This document shows positions 56,848 through 64,000 of a stretch of DNA of 64,000 nucleotides, piece after piece. How positions within the stretch are numbered: the stretch's first letter is position 1; every line of letters begins with the position of its first letter. A program made the position numbers and the translations under genes. Under the pieces are notes generated by a model that had not been told where the DNA came from, searched no databases, and saw nothing but the letters and a program-made list of their open reading frames with translations. The DNA comes from Planctomycetota bacterium (GTDB lineage: Bacteria > Planctomycetota > Phycisphaerae > Phycisphaerales > UBA5793), in NCBI GenBank assembly GCA_963205185.1, contig CAUJHZ010000063.1, positions 1-64,000 of the forward strand. Direction: 5' to 3'.

Positions 56848-57645
56848 AGATGCGGTCCCGCGGCAAGTCCGACCCGGGGTGGAGATCGCCAGCCCCGCGC
56901 CGCAACCCCTGAACCGAGCCCCGCCCGTAAGGAAGGGTCCTCGCCCGCTCATCAGCCTTCGCTGCACCGCTCGCGCTGTCGGCGCCGAACGTGCTGTCTC
57001 CCCGCGCAGTAACCCCTGAACCGAGCCCCGCCCGTAAGGAAGGGTCTTCGCCCGCTCACCAGCCTTCACTGCCCCGCTCGCGCTGTCGACGCCGAACGTG
57101 CTGTCTCCCCGCGCCGCAATCGCTGAACCGATCCCCGGCGACCACACCCGCCGCGAATCGCTGCACGCGAACCGTTCCCCACAAAGGACTCCAGGGCACA
57201 AACCGCGAGCGAAGGAATCCAAAGAGCCGCGCCGGTGAGGGTCTGTGGCTCAAAGGTGCGCCAGCACCATCATGCCTGCGCAGAGCCCGCCCCTGCGAAG
57301 GCAGAGGCAGGCATCCACGAGCGTGCAGGCGGCCGTGCAACGTGTTTGGTTGCGCGTGACGCATCGTGGATTCCCGCCTTCGCGGGAATGACGGATTTGG
57401 GCAACAGACCCGTGAGAAAGCGGTCTTCGCCGATCACCAGCCCTCGCCGCCGCGCCACCGCGCCGACACACGCCCACCTGTCAGGTTCCACCTGACCTGC
57501 CGGCTGCCGCCTCAACCCCGGCGGGGTAAGAGAACGTAGCCACGGGTGCAGCGCCGCCGCGCCGCGGCGAAGCGCCACCCGTGGAAATCATTGAAACCCG
57601 ACCAAAGCCCCGAAGGGGCGAAAGAAGCTTCCAATGCTCGCGTTG
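56848..57645. repeat. Repeat-rich spacer downstream of DUF305 gene
   Basis: No gene is supported. 107-bp units lie at 56897-57003 and 57004-57110, with a partial unit from 57111. Hairpin repeats of the 44-kb type follow at about 57268-57325 and 57366-57393 (ATTCCCGC/GCGGGAAT, loop CTTC). A third element at about 57515-57620 combines CCCCGGCGGGG, CCACGGGTG (57540-57548) paired with CACCCGTGG (57576-57584), and GCCCCGAAGGGGC (57607-57619), a composite I recall from planctomycete intergenic regions. Confidence 0.8.
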
Positions 57646-57891
57646 TCAGTGCGGCAAGCGGATACGGTAAGTTCCACGATCGTCAATGAATTCGAGAACG
57701 CCGATGTCGCGCAGCTCTTGACAAACTCGCTGCAGCGTTTGGCCCGGCGTGCGACCAGTTGATCCGGTGTCCCGAACAATCCGCTTGAGTTCGTACACCT
57801 TGAGTTGCTTGAGCGTAATGATTCCATCCGGATACCGCTCAAGCATCCGACCCAGCGCTGCCTTAACCGCATCGTGCCAATGAAGGCTCAT
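57646..57891 (-). CDS. Small winged-helix protein
   Basis: The 81-residue product reads as a compact winged helix: ALGRMLERYPDGIITLKQL, then TLQRVCQELRDIGVLEFID and GTYRIRLP at the wing. The pattern of two helices, then LRDxGxLxFxxxGxYR, resembles the C-terminal domain of Dam-replacing/DpnI-like endonucleases. It is adjacent to a nuclease-like gene on the same strand and may be a DNA-binding or regulatory part of that locus. A GCCCC/GGGGC hairpin lies 27 bases downstream. Confidence 0.65.
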   Translation of the reverse strand: MSLHWHDAVKAALGRMLERYPDGIITLKQLKVYELKRIVRDTGSTGRTPGQTLQRVCQELRDIGVLEFIDDRGTYRIRLPH

Positions 57892-57968
57892 CCAAAATCT
57901 CTCCGCAACTCAAGGCTTGGACCGTTCGCTTTACGTCCAGTGCGTCGCTTATCCAGCCTGCTTGCTCG

Positions 57969-58871
57969 TTACCTCAGTCCGCTCGAAGGCCGGGTCTGCC
58001 CAAAGACATTGCGATATGGGAAGAGTGCCTCGTTCGGTCCACGATCACCTCCGAACTGGTCCAGGAGCCAATCCAGCCCAGTCGTAGTCACGAACTCCAC
58101 GTGCGAGATCGTATAAGATGTGGATCTCAGTTGATCGCCACCTGTTGCCACCGCGTTGAGCAAATACGGGCAACGATTGGTGCGATCCGGCCCGGAAACG
58201 AGCTTGCCGTCTTGATCGAAGTCCGCGGACCACAATCTGTCATCGGGTACGACCATAACGGGAAGGACCATCGACAGTATCCATCCTTCCTTGTTCGACG
58301 GTATGTCGGCACATTCGTAGTCAACCAGCCCGCGCGCGGAGCTGATCGCCTGACTCCACTTCTCAAATGCCTCACTACTGTTCGCTACGATAGCACCGTT
58401 CGCATCTCTCCCGACCTGCGTGCATGACTTTCCAACCGGCGTCTTTGCTTCGTACAGACACTGAGTCGGAGCGACTCTGAGATTTTTCGCGTACCTCTGG
58501 AATGCAGGCACCATTATGGACTGCGCTTCGTCGATGTCGTGCTTTTCCGGGTCAACGATGAGTAGCACCTCATGAAACGACTCCTCATTCCGGCGCGGGA
58601 CGCGAAGAACCATCAATGGGAAATGCGGTCGCAACTGTTTGCACTCGACGGCGAGCGCTACTCGCGCGTACCCATACTTCCGCCTCGCGCGCAGATCAAA
58701 TTGTCGCAATTTGCCACTGATAGGGTCTTCGTAAGTCCCGCCGTGTTCGCAATCGAACCCATGCCGAACAAGTTGCTGCTGGACTTTCAGCTCGAACGCG
58801 AAATCCGAACTGGTATCGAGGTATTCAGTCAGATCTTTCGGGCTGACCTCTGCCTCCTTCAATCTCGCCAT
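57969..58871 (-). CDS. PD-(D/E)XK nuclease-like protein
   Basis: ATG 58871 (MARLKEAEVS) gives 300 residues; a GTG at 58886 is possible. Residues 35-90 show a nuclease-like core: LVRHGFDCEHGGTYED, then RQFDLRA and after 12 residues AVECKQLR, which fits D-x(n)-ExK. The remainder shows no known motif. Its position directly after the methyltransferase remnant suggests it was the cognate endonuclease. Its sequence is visibly less GC-rich than its surroundings, consistent with transfer. Whether it is active is unknown. Confidence 0.65.
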   Translation of the reverse strand: MARLKEAEVSPKDLTEYLDTSSDFAFELKVQQQLVRHGFDCEHGGTYEDPISGKLRQFDLRARRKYGYARVALAVECKQLRPHFPLMVLRVPRRNEESFHEVLLIVDPEKHDIDEAQSIMVPAFQRYAKNLRVAPTQCLYEAKTPVGKSCTQVGRDANGAIVANSSEAFEKWSQAISSARGLVDYECADIPSNKEGWILSMVLPVMVVPDDRLWSADFDQDGKLVSGPDRTNRCPYLLNAVATGGDQLRSTSYTISHVEFVTTTGLDWLLDQFGGDRGPNEALFPYRNVFGQTRPSSGLR

Positions 58872-58889
58872 TGCGGTGCGCCTCACTCT

Positions 58890-59190
58890 CTACATCTTCT
58901 GCACCCACTCCTCATCCAGAATCTCCTGGACGATGAGGAGTTTGATGATTCTACCCGTTCGTTTATGGAAGGCGGCTGCTTCGCGGTCGGCGTCGGTGGA
59001 GTAGGAGAACGCCACGAAGAAGCCGCGCTGGCGATCCCACGAATCATCGCCGCCTCGAAGGCGTTGATGTCCGGCCGGCCGACCTTCTCGGTCTGCTTCA
59101 CCTGGATCGGAAACCAGTCGCCCGCGAACATCGTATCCTCCGCGCATCGCGGACGGCCGCTCAACAACAACAGCCAATGGGTGCTACCTC
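58890..59190 (-). pseudogene. C-terminal fragment of DNA methyltransferase, frameshifted
   Basis: On the minus strand one frame reads AEDTMFAGDWFPIQVKQTEK, then VGRPDINAFEAAMIRG. The homology then jumps to another frame: DRQRGFFVAFSYSTDA, and further on TGRIIKLLIVQEILDEEW. Together these resemble the C-terminal, Mrr-like tail of site-specific DNA methyltransferases (WFPIQVKQ, GRPDIDxFE, GFFVAF, EILDE). The frame changes near 59040-59055. There is no complete methyltransferase; its N-terminal part lies at 60244-60681. Confidence 0.7.
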
Positions 59191-59194
59191 GACC

Positions 59195-60247
59195 CTATCC
59201 ATGTCGAATGCGAATCTCGCGAACTACTCCAGCGTACGGCTTTCCTCCATCGACGATATCGCAGTAGACGTAAGCGTGCCCCCAAACATCGGGGACCTCG
59301 TCATCACTGATTTCATCATGGGTTAGCCGCACAAGCCAAGGTCGCGTCTTCGTGTCTTCATTTGCGAATAAGTGCACCAAGCCGACGAGGCCATCTGCCG
59401 TGCGGCCGAAGCACACGATATGAGCCACGTCGGCTGGTGATTCAGGAGGCGGCACGCTGTCATCCCCTACCGACACGACAGGTGGCTGAGCAGCCATTCC
59501 TGTTGTTATGAAACGCCTGATTTCGTCAAAACGCGGCTCACGTCCCGATTCCTGAGTGGTGGACCAACACAAGTAATGATGGAATGCGATCTTGGCAATA
59601 GCTCTGAAGTAGTGCGTGTTCACCGTGTAGACGTTCACGCCCTTCACCCGATGCACGCCGGCCGCCAAGACCGATGTCTCCCTGTAGCTCGCTCGCGGAA
59701 TCAGCGTCTCCAGCATACTGACGATCTCGGCATGCCGCTCTTCCGCGACGCTGACGAAGACCTCTGTGCCTTCGACCCATCCCGCGGCAAGCAACTTCCT
59801 TGCCAATGCTCGCGCCCCCATTCTCGGGAACACCGACACCGTGGCTTCCGATCCGTCCGCACGGCGAAAGACAATACAATCAGAGGGCTCGACTGAATTC
59901 CCGTGCCTTTGTCGCACTGGAAGGTGACGGCCATCGATCTCAACCGTCCGCGAAGGTGCCGGTGCTCCCATCGCGCCCTTACTCATGCCGCTACGCCGCT
60001 TCGCATGTCTCTCAGACCTTAATGTTGCGTAGTCACGATACTCGGATTCGATGCCGCATCGGAGCAATTGTGCAGCGCCCTGATCGCACTTGGAGTGGCA
60101 CGAGTCGCACAGACCGAAAAAGTTGCGCGCTTTGAAGAACTCTCCGTATGCCAATGGGATAGTGTGGTCGCCTTCACCAGACGCGTTGAGTGGAAGCCCG
60201 CAGTAGATGCAGGACGTGGCTGAAACTTCGGAATGGCCATGCTTCAA
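59195..60247 (-). CDS. HNH-nuclease-like protein
   Basis: The 350-residue frame starts at TTG 60247, overlapping the preceding stop as TTGA; the reading frame continues open upstream, so the native start is uncertain. Residues 13-54 show an HNH/zinc-finger pattern: CIYCGLPL, DHTIPLAYG, then ARNFFGLCDSCHSKC. The remaining 290 residues have no recognised domain but are well-formed. The gene sits exactly where the catalytic middle of the methyltransferase should be. It may be a restriction or homing-type endonuclease. Confidence 0.65.
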   Translation of the reverse strand: MKHGHSEVSATSCIYCGLPLNASGEGDHTIPLAYGEFFKARNFFGLCDSCHSKCDQGAAQLLRCGIESEYRDYATLRSERHAKRRSGMSKGAMGAPAPSRTVEIDGRHLPVRQRHGNSVEPSDCIVFRRADGSEATVSVFPRMGARALARKLLAAGWVEGTEVFVSVAEERHAEIVSMLETLIPRASYRETSVLAAGVHRVKGVNVYTVNTHYFRAIAKIAFHHYLCWSTTQESGREPRFDEIRRFITTGMAAQPPVVSVGDDSVPPPESPADVAHIVCFGRTADGLVGLVHLFANEDTKTRPWLVRLTHDEISDDEVPDVWGHAYVYCDIVDGGKPYAGVVREIRIRHG

Positions 60248-60681
60248 GGCAGATTTGCTCTTTCTGTGCGTCGGATAGTCGACGCTTGCACGCAGCGCGG
60301 CCGCATGTAGTCGATGTACGCCTGGGTGCTCTCGTGGCGATCCTCGAAGGCCCGCTTCTCTTTCGTCTCGCCCCAGAAGACTTCGTAGTTGCGATTGGAG
60401 TTGAATGGCGGATCGATGTAGATGAGGTCGATGCAGTCATCCGGGAGTTTTTCCAGTTGCTCCAGACAGTCGCCGCAGTAGATCACGCGGGTGTCGATCA
60501 GGGAAGACGCCTTGCCCTTGCCCGACGCAGCGCCCCCCACCTCGCCACGGCGAGTCGCTGCGGCGACCTGACCCTCCCCCGCAGAGCCGGAGGAGGGAGA
60601 CTCGTTGCCGCGGCGCTTCGATGCCTCGGCACTCGAAGCCTTCTTACGCGGCACCGACTTGCGGCGGACCCTCTTTGCCAT
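60244..60681 (-). pseudogene. N-terminal fragment of DNA methyltransferase
   Basis: From ATG 60681 (MAKRVRRKSVPRKK) the frame encodes the start of an adenine/cytosine-N4 methyltransferase: VIYCGDCLEQLEKLPDDCID, then LIYIDPPFNSNRNYEVFWG (DPPF catalytic motif IV), FEDRHESTQAYIDYMRPRC. Homology stops at about 60290; the expected VLKPTGSFYYHCD segment is absent and the frame ends in 15 unrelated residues. The N-terminal linker contains the dispersed repeat of 60572-60600, read as ESPSSGSAGEG. The fragment cannot be active alone. Confidence 0.78.
60572..60600. repeat. Dispersed CCCTCCCCCGCAGAGCCGG element inside a coding frame
   Basis: The element core CCCTCCCCCGCAGAGCCGG, followed by AGGAGGGAGA, matches copies at 49510-49537 and 49611-49641. 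Here it lies inside the reading frame of the methyltransferase fragment and keeps it open. Confidence 0.7.
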
Positions 60682-61330
60682 CGAATGCCAGTGTACGACT
60701 TCCCGATGTTCGGTCAAGGTCAGGGGCGGCGGCGAAGCGCCGTGAGAGGTGAGAGGAGACAGTTGAGCAGGAGAACGAGCGGCGTGAGCAACCTTTGTGC
60801 CTGCTGGAAACTTTCCGGCGCACGCCAGCGCTCCTTCTTTCGATTCGCGCGCTGGCGCTCGCTTTGGCGCACAGGCGCGCACCGCGCTGCGGCCTCATCA
60901 CCCGCTCGGAGCCCCCGCGCGCCGGCGCACCACCTCAGGCGCATCCTGTGCGCTGAGCCTCTGAAAACGGAGTGAAAGGCGCGCACCCCGGTCGTTTCGG
61001 GGGGGTCAGATTTTTGAAAATCGCTCAAAAGCGCTGAAACGCGCTACCACCTCTGTGCGCTTTGGCCATTCTGGCGCCCTGGCGCGCACGGCCGTGCTCA
61101 CTTTTGCATCTCTGTGCGCCGCCTCGGGCGCACATGTGCGCCCGCCGCGCGCATCTCCGTGCGTGGCACGCCATTTGCGCCCCCGACTTACGAACGCCGC
61201 CGCGAAGCGCTGCCAGCCGCGCTGGACCGCCGGCTTCCGCCGACGGCTATCGCGGCCTCACTCGCGCCCTCGATCCCTTGATGCCCCGATGCCTTGATGC
61301 CTTGATGCCTTGATGCCTTCCACTCCCCCC
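60682..61330. other. Gene-free spacer rich in GTGCGC/GCGCAC motifs
   Basis: No gene is supported in this 649-base gap. It has an unusual density of GCGCAC and GTGCGC hexamers from about 60820 to 61180, including an 18-bp perfect palindrome, GGGCGCACATGTGCGCCC, at 61126-61143. A GATTTTTGAAAATCGC stretch at about 61010-61025 is a short AT-rich inverted repeat. An octamer repeat ends the region. Confidence 0.6.
61276..61315. repeat. Octamer tandem repeat (CCTTGATG)x5
   Basis: Five consecutive 8-bp units, four exact CCTTGATG and one CCCCGATG (second position), end 15 bases before the stop codon of the NtrC-type gene. Copy number may vary between strains. Confidence 0.85.
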
Positions 61331-62719
61331 TCACCTCAACCCGTACTCCTTGAGCAGTCGATACAGCGTCCGCTCGCCGATGCCGAGCATCCTGGCCGTC
61401 TGTTCGCGGTTGCCGCCGGTGAGTTTGAGCGTCTCGCGGATGGCCCGCTTCTCGAGTTCGGCCAGATCGATGCCGGCCAGCGATGCCGAGCCGCCCGCGC
61501 TGCTCTCTGCAGAGCCGGTGATCTCTGCGGGCAGGTGCGCGGCTTCGAGCTGCCCGCCGTCTTCCGCGAACACGCACATGAGTTCGATGACGCGGTTGAG
61601 TTGGCGCACGTTGCCGGGCCAGTCATAGGCCATCATGCGCTGCGCCGCATCGTCGGCCAGGCCGACCACGTTGCGGCCGTTGCGCCGGTTGAGCAGGTTG
61701 ATCTGGTGCTGCGCAAGAAGCGGGATGTCCTCGCGCCGGTCGCGCAGCGGCGGCAGGCGGATCTCCGCGCCCTTGATGCGGAAGAACAGGTCCTGGCGGA
61801 ACGTCTCATCCTTGACCATCGTCTCGAGGTCGCGGTGCGTCGCCGAGATGAAGCGCACATCGACGGTGCGCGGCTCGTTGGAGCCGACGCGCACCACCTC
61901 GCCCGATTCGAGCACGCGAAGCAGTTTGCTCTGCATGCCCAGCGGCATGTCACCGATCTCGTCGAGAAACAGCGTGCCGCCGTTGGCGTATTCGAACACG
62001 CCCTCGGTGTTCTTCTCCGCGCCCGTGAAGGCGCCCTTGACGTGGCCGAACAGTTCGCTCTCGAGCAGCGACTCGGTGAAAGCGGCGCAGTTCACGGGCT
62101 TGAAGCGCTGCTTGCCGCGGCGGGAATGCTGGTGAATCACGCGGGCGACCAGATCTTTTCCCGTGCCCGTTTCGCCGATGAGCAGCACAGGGATGTCGGT
62201 CGGCGCGATCTGCCCGAGCGTGCGGACGACCTGCCGCATCGCCGGGCTTGCGCCGACGATGCCCTGCAGGGAATACTCCTCGCCGAGCTGTTCGCTGAGC
62301 GCATCGACCTGGGCCCGCAGCACCGCGGCCTCGGCGGCCCGGTTGACGAGGTTGCGGAACACCTCGAGATCGAGCGGCTTTTCGATGAAGTCGTACGCCC
62401 CGCCGCGGATGGCTTCCTTGGCGGTGGGGATGTCGCCGTGGGCCGTGACCATGATCGTTCGGGCCCCGGGTTGGCGGGTGCGGGCCTCGGCGAGGATGGT
62501 CATGCCATCGGGCCGGCCGTGCATCATGAGATCGGTGACGATGACATCGAAGTGTCCGCCATCGAGTTCGACGCGGGCCTCGTCGAGGCTGTGTCGGACG
62601 GTGCAGATGTGGCCGGGCTTTCGCAGCGCATCGGCCATGACGTCGGCGTGATCGGCCTCGTCGTCGATGATGAGGACCTGCGCAGTGGGAGTGGCGGCGT
62701 CTCTGGGCATGGGGGGCAT
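61331..62719 (-). CDS. NtrC-type sigma-54 response regulator
   Basis: The 462-residue protein has a receiver domain (about residues 14-128) with phospho-acceptor D63 in IVTDLMM and K113 of the EKP motif. An AAA+ domain (about 150-380) has Walker A GETGTGKD, the sigma-54 loop GAFTGA and Walker [12 protein letters not shown]-terminal Fis-type helix-turn-helix (about 420-460) reads [19 protein letters not shown]. It activates sigma-54 promoters after phosphorylation by an unidentified histidine kinase, which is not in the window. Confidence 0.95.
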   Translation of the reverse strand: MPPMPRDAATPTAQVLIIDDEADHADVMADALRKPGHICTVRHSLDEARVELDGGHFDVIVTDLMMHGRPDGMTILAEARTRQPGARTIMVTAHGDIPTAKEAIRGGAYDFIEKPLDLEVFRNLVNRAAEAAVLRAQVDALSEQLGEEYSLQGIVGASPAMRQVVRTLGQIAPTDIPVLLIGETGTGKDLVARVIHQHSRRGKQRFKPVNCAAFTESLLESELFGHVKGAFTGAEKNTEGVFEYANGGTLFLDEIGDMPLGMQSKLLRVLESGEVVRVGSNEPRTVDVRFISATHRDLETMVKDETFRQDLFFRIKGAEIRLPPLRDRREDIPLLAQHQINLLNRRNGRNVVGLADDAAQRMMAYDWPGNVRQLNRVIELMCVFAEDGGQLEAAHLPAEITGSAESSAGGSASLAGIDLAELEKRAIRETLKLTGGNREQTARMLGIGERTLYRLLKEYGLR

Positions 62720-62772
62720 TGTATGGTGCCGCCGCGGATCGCGCGGCGGCGCGTGAAGGCCGCACCGGCACC

Positions 62773-62814
62773 GAGAAAAAGCACATGACCACGCCGGCGA
62801 GCGACGTGGTCATG
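62773..62814 (-). terminator. Rho-independent terminator of the RRM gene
   Basis: CATGACCACG (62784-62793) and CGTGGTCATG (62805-62814) form a perfect 10-bp stem with an 11-base loop. On the minus strand it is followed by TGCTTTTTCTC. It lies 38 bases after the RRM gene stop and before the NtrC-type gene, so it separates the two transcripts. Confidence 0.85.
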
Positions 62815-62851
62815 GTGGGCTGACGAGTTGTCAGTGGCGAAGCGATCGGGC

Positions 62852-63178
62852 TTAGTAGCCGCGATTGCCGCCGCGACCGCCGCCGCGGCCGTAACCGCCG
62901 CCGCCGCCGCCACCGCCGCCACCGGAGCGCGGCTCGCGCGGGCGGGCTTCATTGACAGTGAGGGTGCGGCCGCCGTACTCCTTGCCGTTGAGTGCTTCGA
63001 TGGCTGCCCGCGCTTCGTTGGCGTCGGGCATTTCCACGAAGCCAAAGCCGCGCGACCGGCCGGTCTCACGGTCCATGACAGCGTTGGCGCGGTCCACCTT
63101 GCCGTGTTCGCTGAACAGGGCTTCGAGTTCCGCGTCGGTGGTCTTGAAGGAGATGTTGCCTACGTAGATGTTCGTCAC
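62852..63178 (-). CDS. Glycine-rich RRM RNA-binding protein
   Basis: The 108-residue product has one RRM domain (residues 1-80): RNP2 is IYVGNISF and RNP1 is RGFGFVEM, followed by the helix [19 protein letters not shown]. The tail is almost pure glycine with arginine and tyrosine. Such small RRM proteins are common in cyanobacteria and planctomycetes, where they may bind mRNA, for example in cold or stress response. It has its own terminator. Confidence 0.93.
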   Translation of the reverse strand: MTNIYVGNISFKTTDAELEALFSEHGKVDRANAVMDRETGRSRGFGFVEMPDANEARAAIEALNGKEYGGRTLTVNEARPREPRSGGGGGGGGGGYGRGGGRGGNRGY

Positions 63179-63365
63179 GATGCAGATTTCCAGCCCGAGA
63201 AGATTGTCATACTGTTGCCGCTGCGGATACCCGGGCTCTCACCTGCTTTGGCGTTCGGCCTGTGGGGCGGGACCCCCATGGCAGGCAGAACTGACGCCCA
63301 TCAGTATAGCCGCCCTCCGAGCCCACAGCAACAGGGGGCTCGGAGCGGCCGCCGCCGCCATCCTC

Positions 63366-64000
63366 TCAGGCACTGAAGTACTTCGCCGCCGGGTGGTGGA
63401 CGACCAGGGCGCTGACCGACTGTTCCGGGTCGATCTGGAAATTCTCCGTCAACTGGCAGCCGATCCGCTCAGGCTGGAGCAGGCGAAAGAGGATCGCCTG
63501 GTCCTCCATGTTCGGGCAGGCCGGGTAGCCGAACGAATAGCGGCTGCCGCGGTAGTTCTGGCTGAACAGGCGGCGGATCTCCGTCGCGTCGTCGCCGTCG
63601 ATGCCCAGTTCCTGGCGCATCCGCTTGTGCCAGAGTTCGGCCAGGGCCTCGGCGGTCTCGACGCCCATGCCGTGGGTATAGAGGTACTCGGTGTACTCGT
63701 TGCCCTCGAACAGGCGGCGGGCAACTTCGCTCACCTTCGGCCCCATCGTGCACACGAACAGGCCGAGCACATCCCGCGCTTCGGGCCCGGCGGGTCGGAA
63801 GAAGTCGGCGATGCAGCGGCGCTTGCCGGTCTGCTGGCGCGGAAACGTGAATCGCTCGATCTCGCGCTGCGGGTCGCTGGGATCGAAGACGATGACGTCG
63901 TTGCCCTCCGATGCGACGGGGTAGTAGCCGTAGACGACGCGCGGTGTCAGGATTCCCTTTTCGCGCATCTCCGTCTTGAGGCGGGCGAACAGCGGCTCGA
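63366..64000 (-). CDS. metH: Cobalamin-dependent methionine synthase, C-terminal part
   Basis: The gene runs off the window edge; only about the last 211 residues are visible. They match the activation (AdoMet-binding) domain of MetH: TPRVVYGYYPVASEG, FPRQQTGKRRCIADFF, LGLFVCTMGP, YLYTHGMGVETAEALAE, RYSFGYPACPNMEDQ and the final TENFQIDPEQSVSALVVHHP. This domain binds S-adenosylmethionine for reductive reactivation of oxidised cobalamin. The rest of the enzyme lies beyond base 64000. Confidence 0.95.
   Translation of the reverse strand, partial: EPLFARLKTEMREKGILTPRVVYGYYPVASEGNDVIVFDPSDPQREIERFTFPRQQTGKRRCIADFFRPAGPEARDVLGLFVCTMGPKVSEVARRLFEGNEYTEYLYTHGMGVETAEALAELWHKRMRQELGIDGDDATEIRRLFSQNYRGSRYSFGYPACPNMEDQAILFRLLQPERIGCQLTENFQIDPEQSVSALVVHHPAAKYFSA

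Noticed and set aside
55931-57110. Possible CRISPR or attachment sites in the 107-bp repeats
   Set aside because: Whole units repeat without spacers, and no integrase gene is present.
60174-60440. Alternative minus-strand frame across the methyltransferase/HNH junction
   Set aside because: It lacks any conserved motif; the two flanking frames carry the homology.
61310-62788. Long plus-strand open frame opposite the NtrC-type gene
   Set aside because: The opposite strand encodes a complete sigma-54 regulator with all motifs.

Overview
The window is a GC-rich bacterial chromosome segment, most likely from a planctomycete of the Phycisphaerae type. This is inferred from several signs seen together: many zinc-ribbon proteins ending in the RCPECG signature, a prepilin with an H-x9-DS motif, clustered pseudopilins with PilX/GspK-like partners, DUF1573 and DUF3553 proteins, an elongated acyl carrier protein with paired FabZ-like dehydratases, and a CCCCGGCGGGG / CCACGGGTG intergenic repeat. 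No rRNA, tRNA, phage or insertion-sequence transposase was recognised.

Layout. 1-3.5 kb: a 40-base poly-C tract, a 12-cysteine secreted peptide, a membrane-anchored secreted protein, a DUF1573 protein and a prepilin whose best start is a rare ATC codon. 3.5-14.4 kb: housekeeping genes (trxB, ald, DUF3553 and coiled-coil proteins, hutG-hutI, a LOG-family hydrolase, a SulP transporter). 14.7-24.1 kb: a head-to-tail array of six paralogous membrane proteins, each with an N-terminal membrane segment, a zinc ribbon, a second membrane segment and a conserved exported domain. This is the best candidate for an undescribed system. 24.2-36.6 kb: purM, a FabZ-ACP-FabZ cluster, a two-gene zinc-ribbon/membrane operon, a PpiC-type foldase, an MMPL/RND exporter, gpmI and dprA. 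36.7-44 kb: a secreted repeat protein, two more zinc-ribbon membrane proteins (one with ankyrin repeats), a sugar phosphotransferase and a P-loop ATPase with membrane helices. 44-49.4 kb: a hairpin-repeat cluster, a 1-Cys peroxiredoxin, an HPF/RaiA-like protein, a DUF486 protein and an operon of two LptF/LptG permeases with a methyltransferase.

49.8-55.9 kb carries a tandemly duplicated pseudopilin cassette (GspI-like, GspJ-like, GspK/PilX-like, twice) followed by a GspH-like protein, with overlapping stops and starts that suggest one translationally coupled operon. 55.9-57.6 kb is repeat-rich, with 107-bp units on both sides of a DUF305 gene. 57.6-60.7 kb is the remnant of a restriction-modification locus: the middle of a DNA methyltransferase gene has been replaced by an HNH-nuclease-like gene, with a PD-(D/E)XK nuclease-like gene and a small winged-helix gene downstream. 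60.7-64 kb has a palindrome-rich spacer, an octamer repeat, an NtrC-type sigma-54 regulator, an RRM RNA-binding protein with a terminator, and the 3' end of metH.

Functional links visible here are: histidine degradation (hutG-hutI only), lipid synthesis and envelope transport (FabZ/ACP, LptF/G, MMPL), cell-surface assembly (pseudopilins, sugar transferase, exported repeat proteins), and a family of zinc-ribbon membrane proteins with no assigned role.
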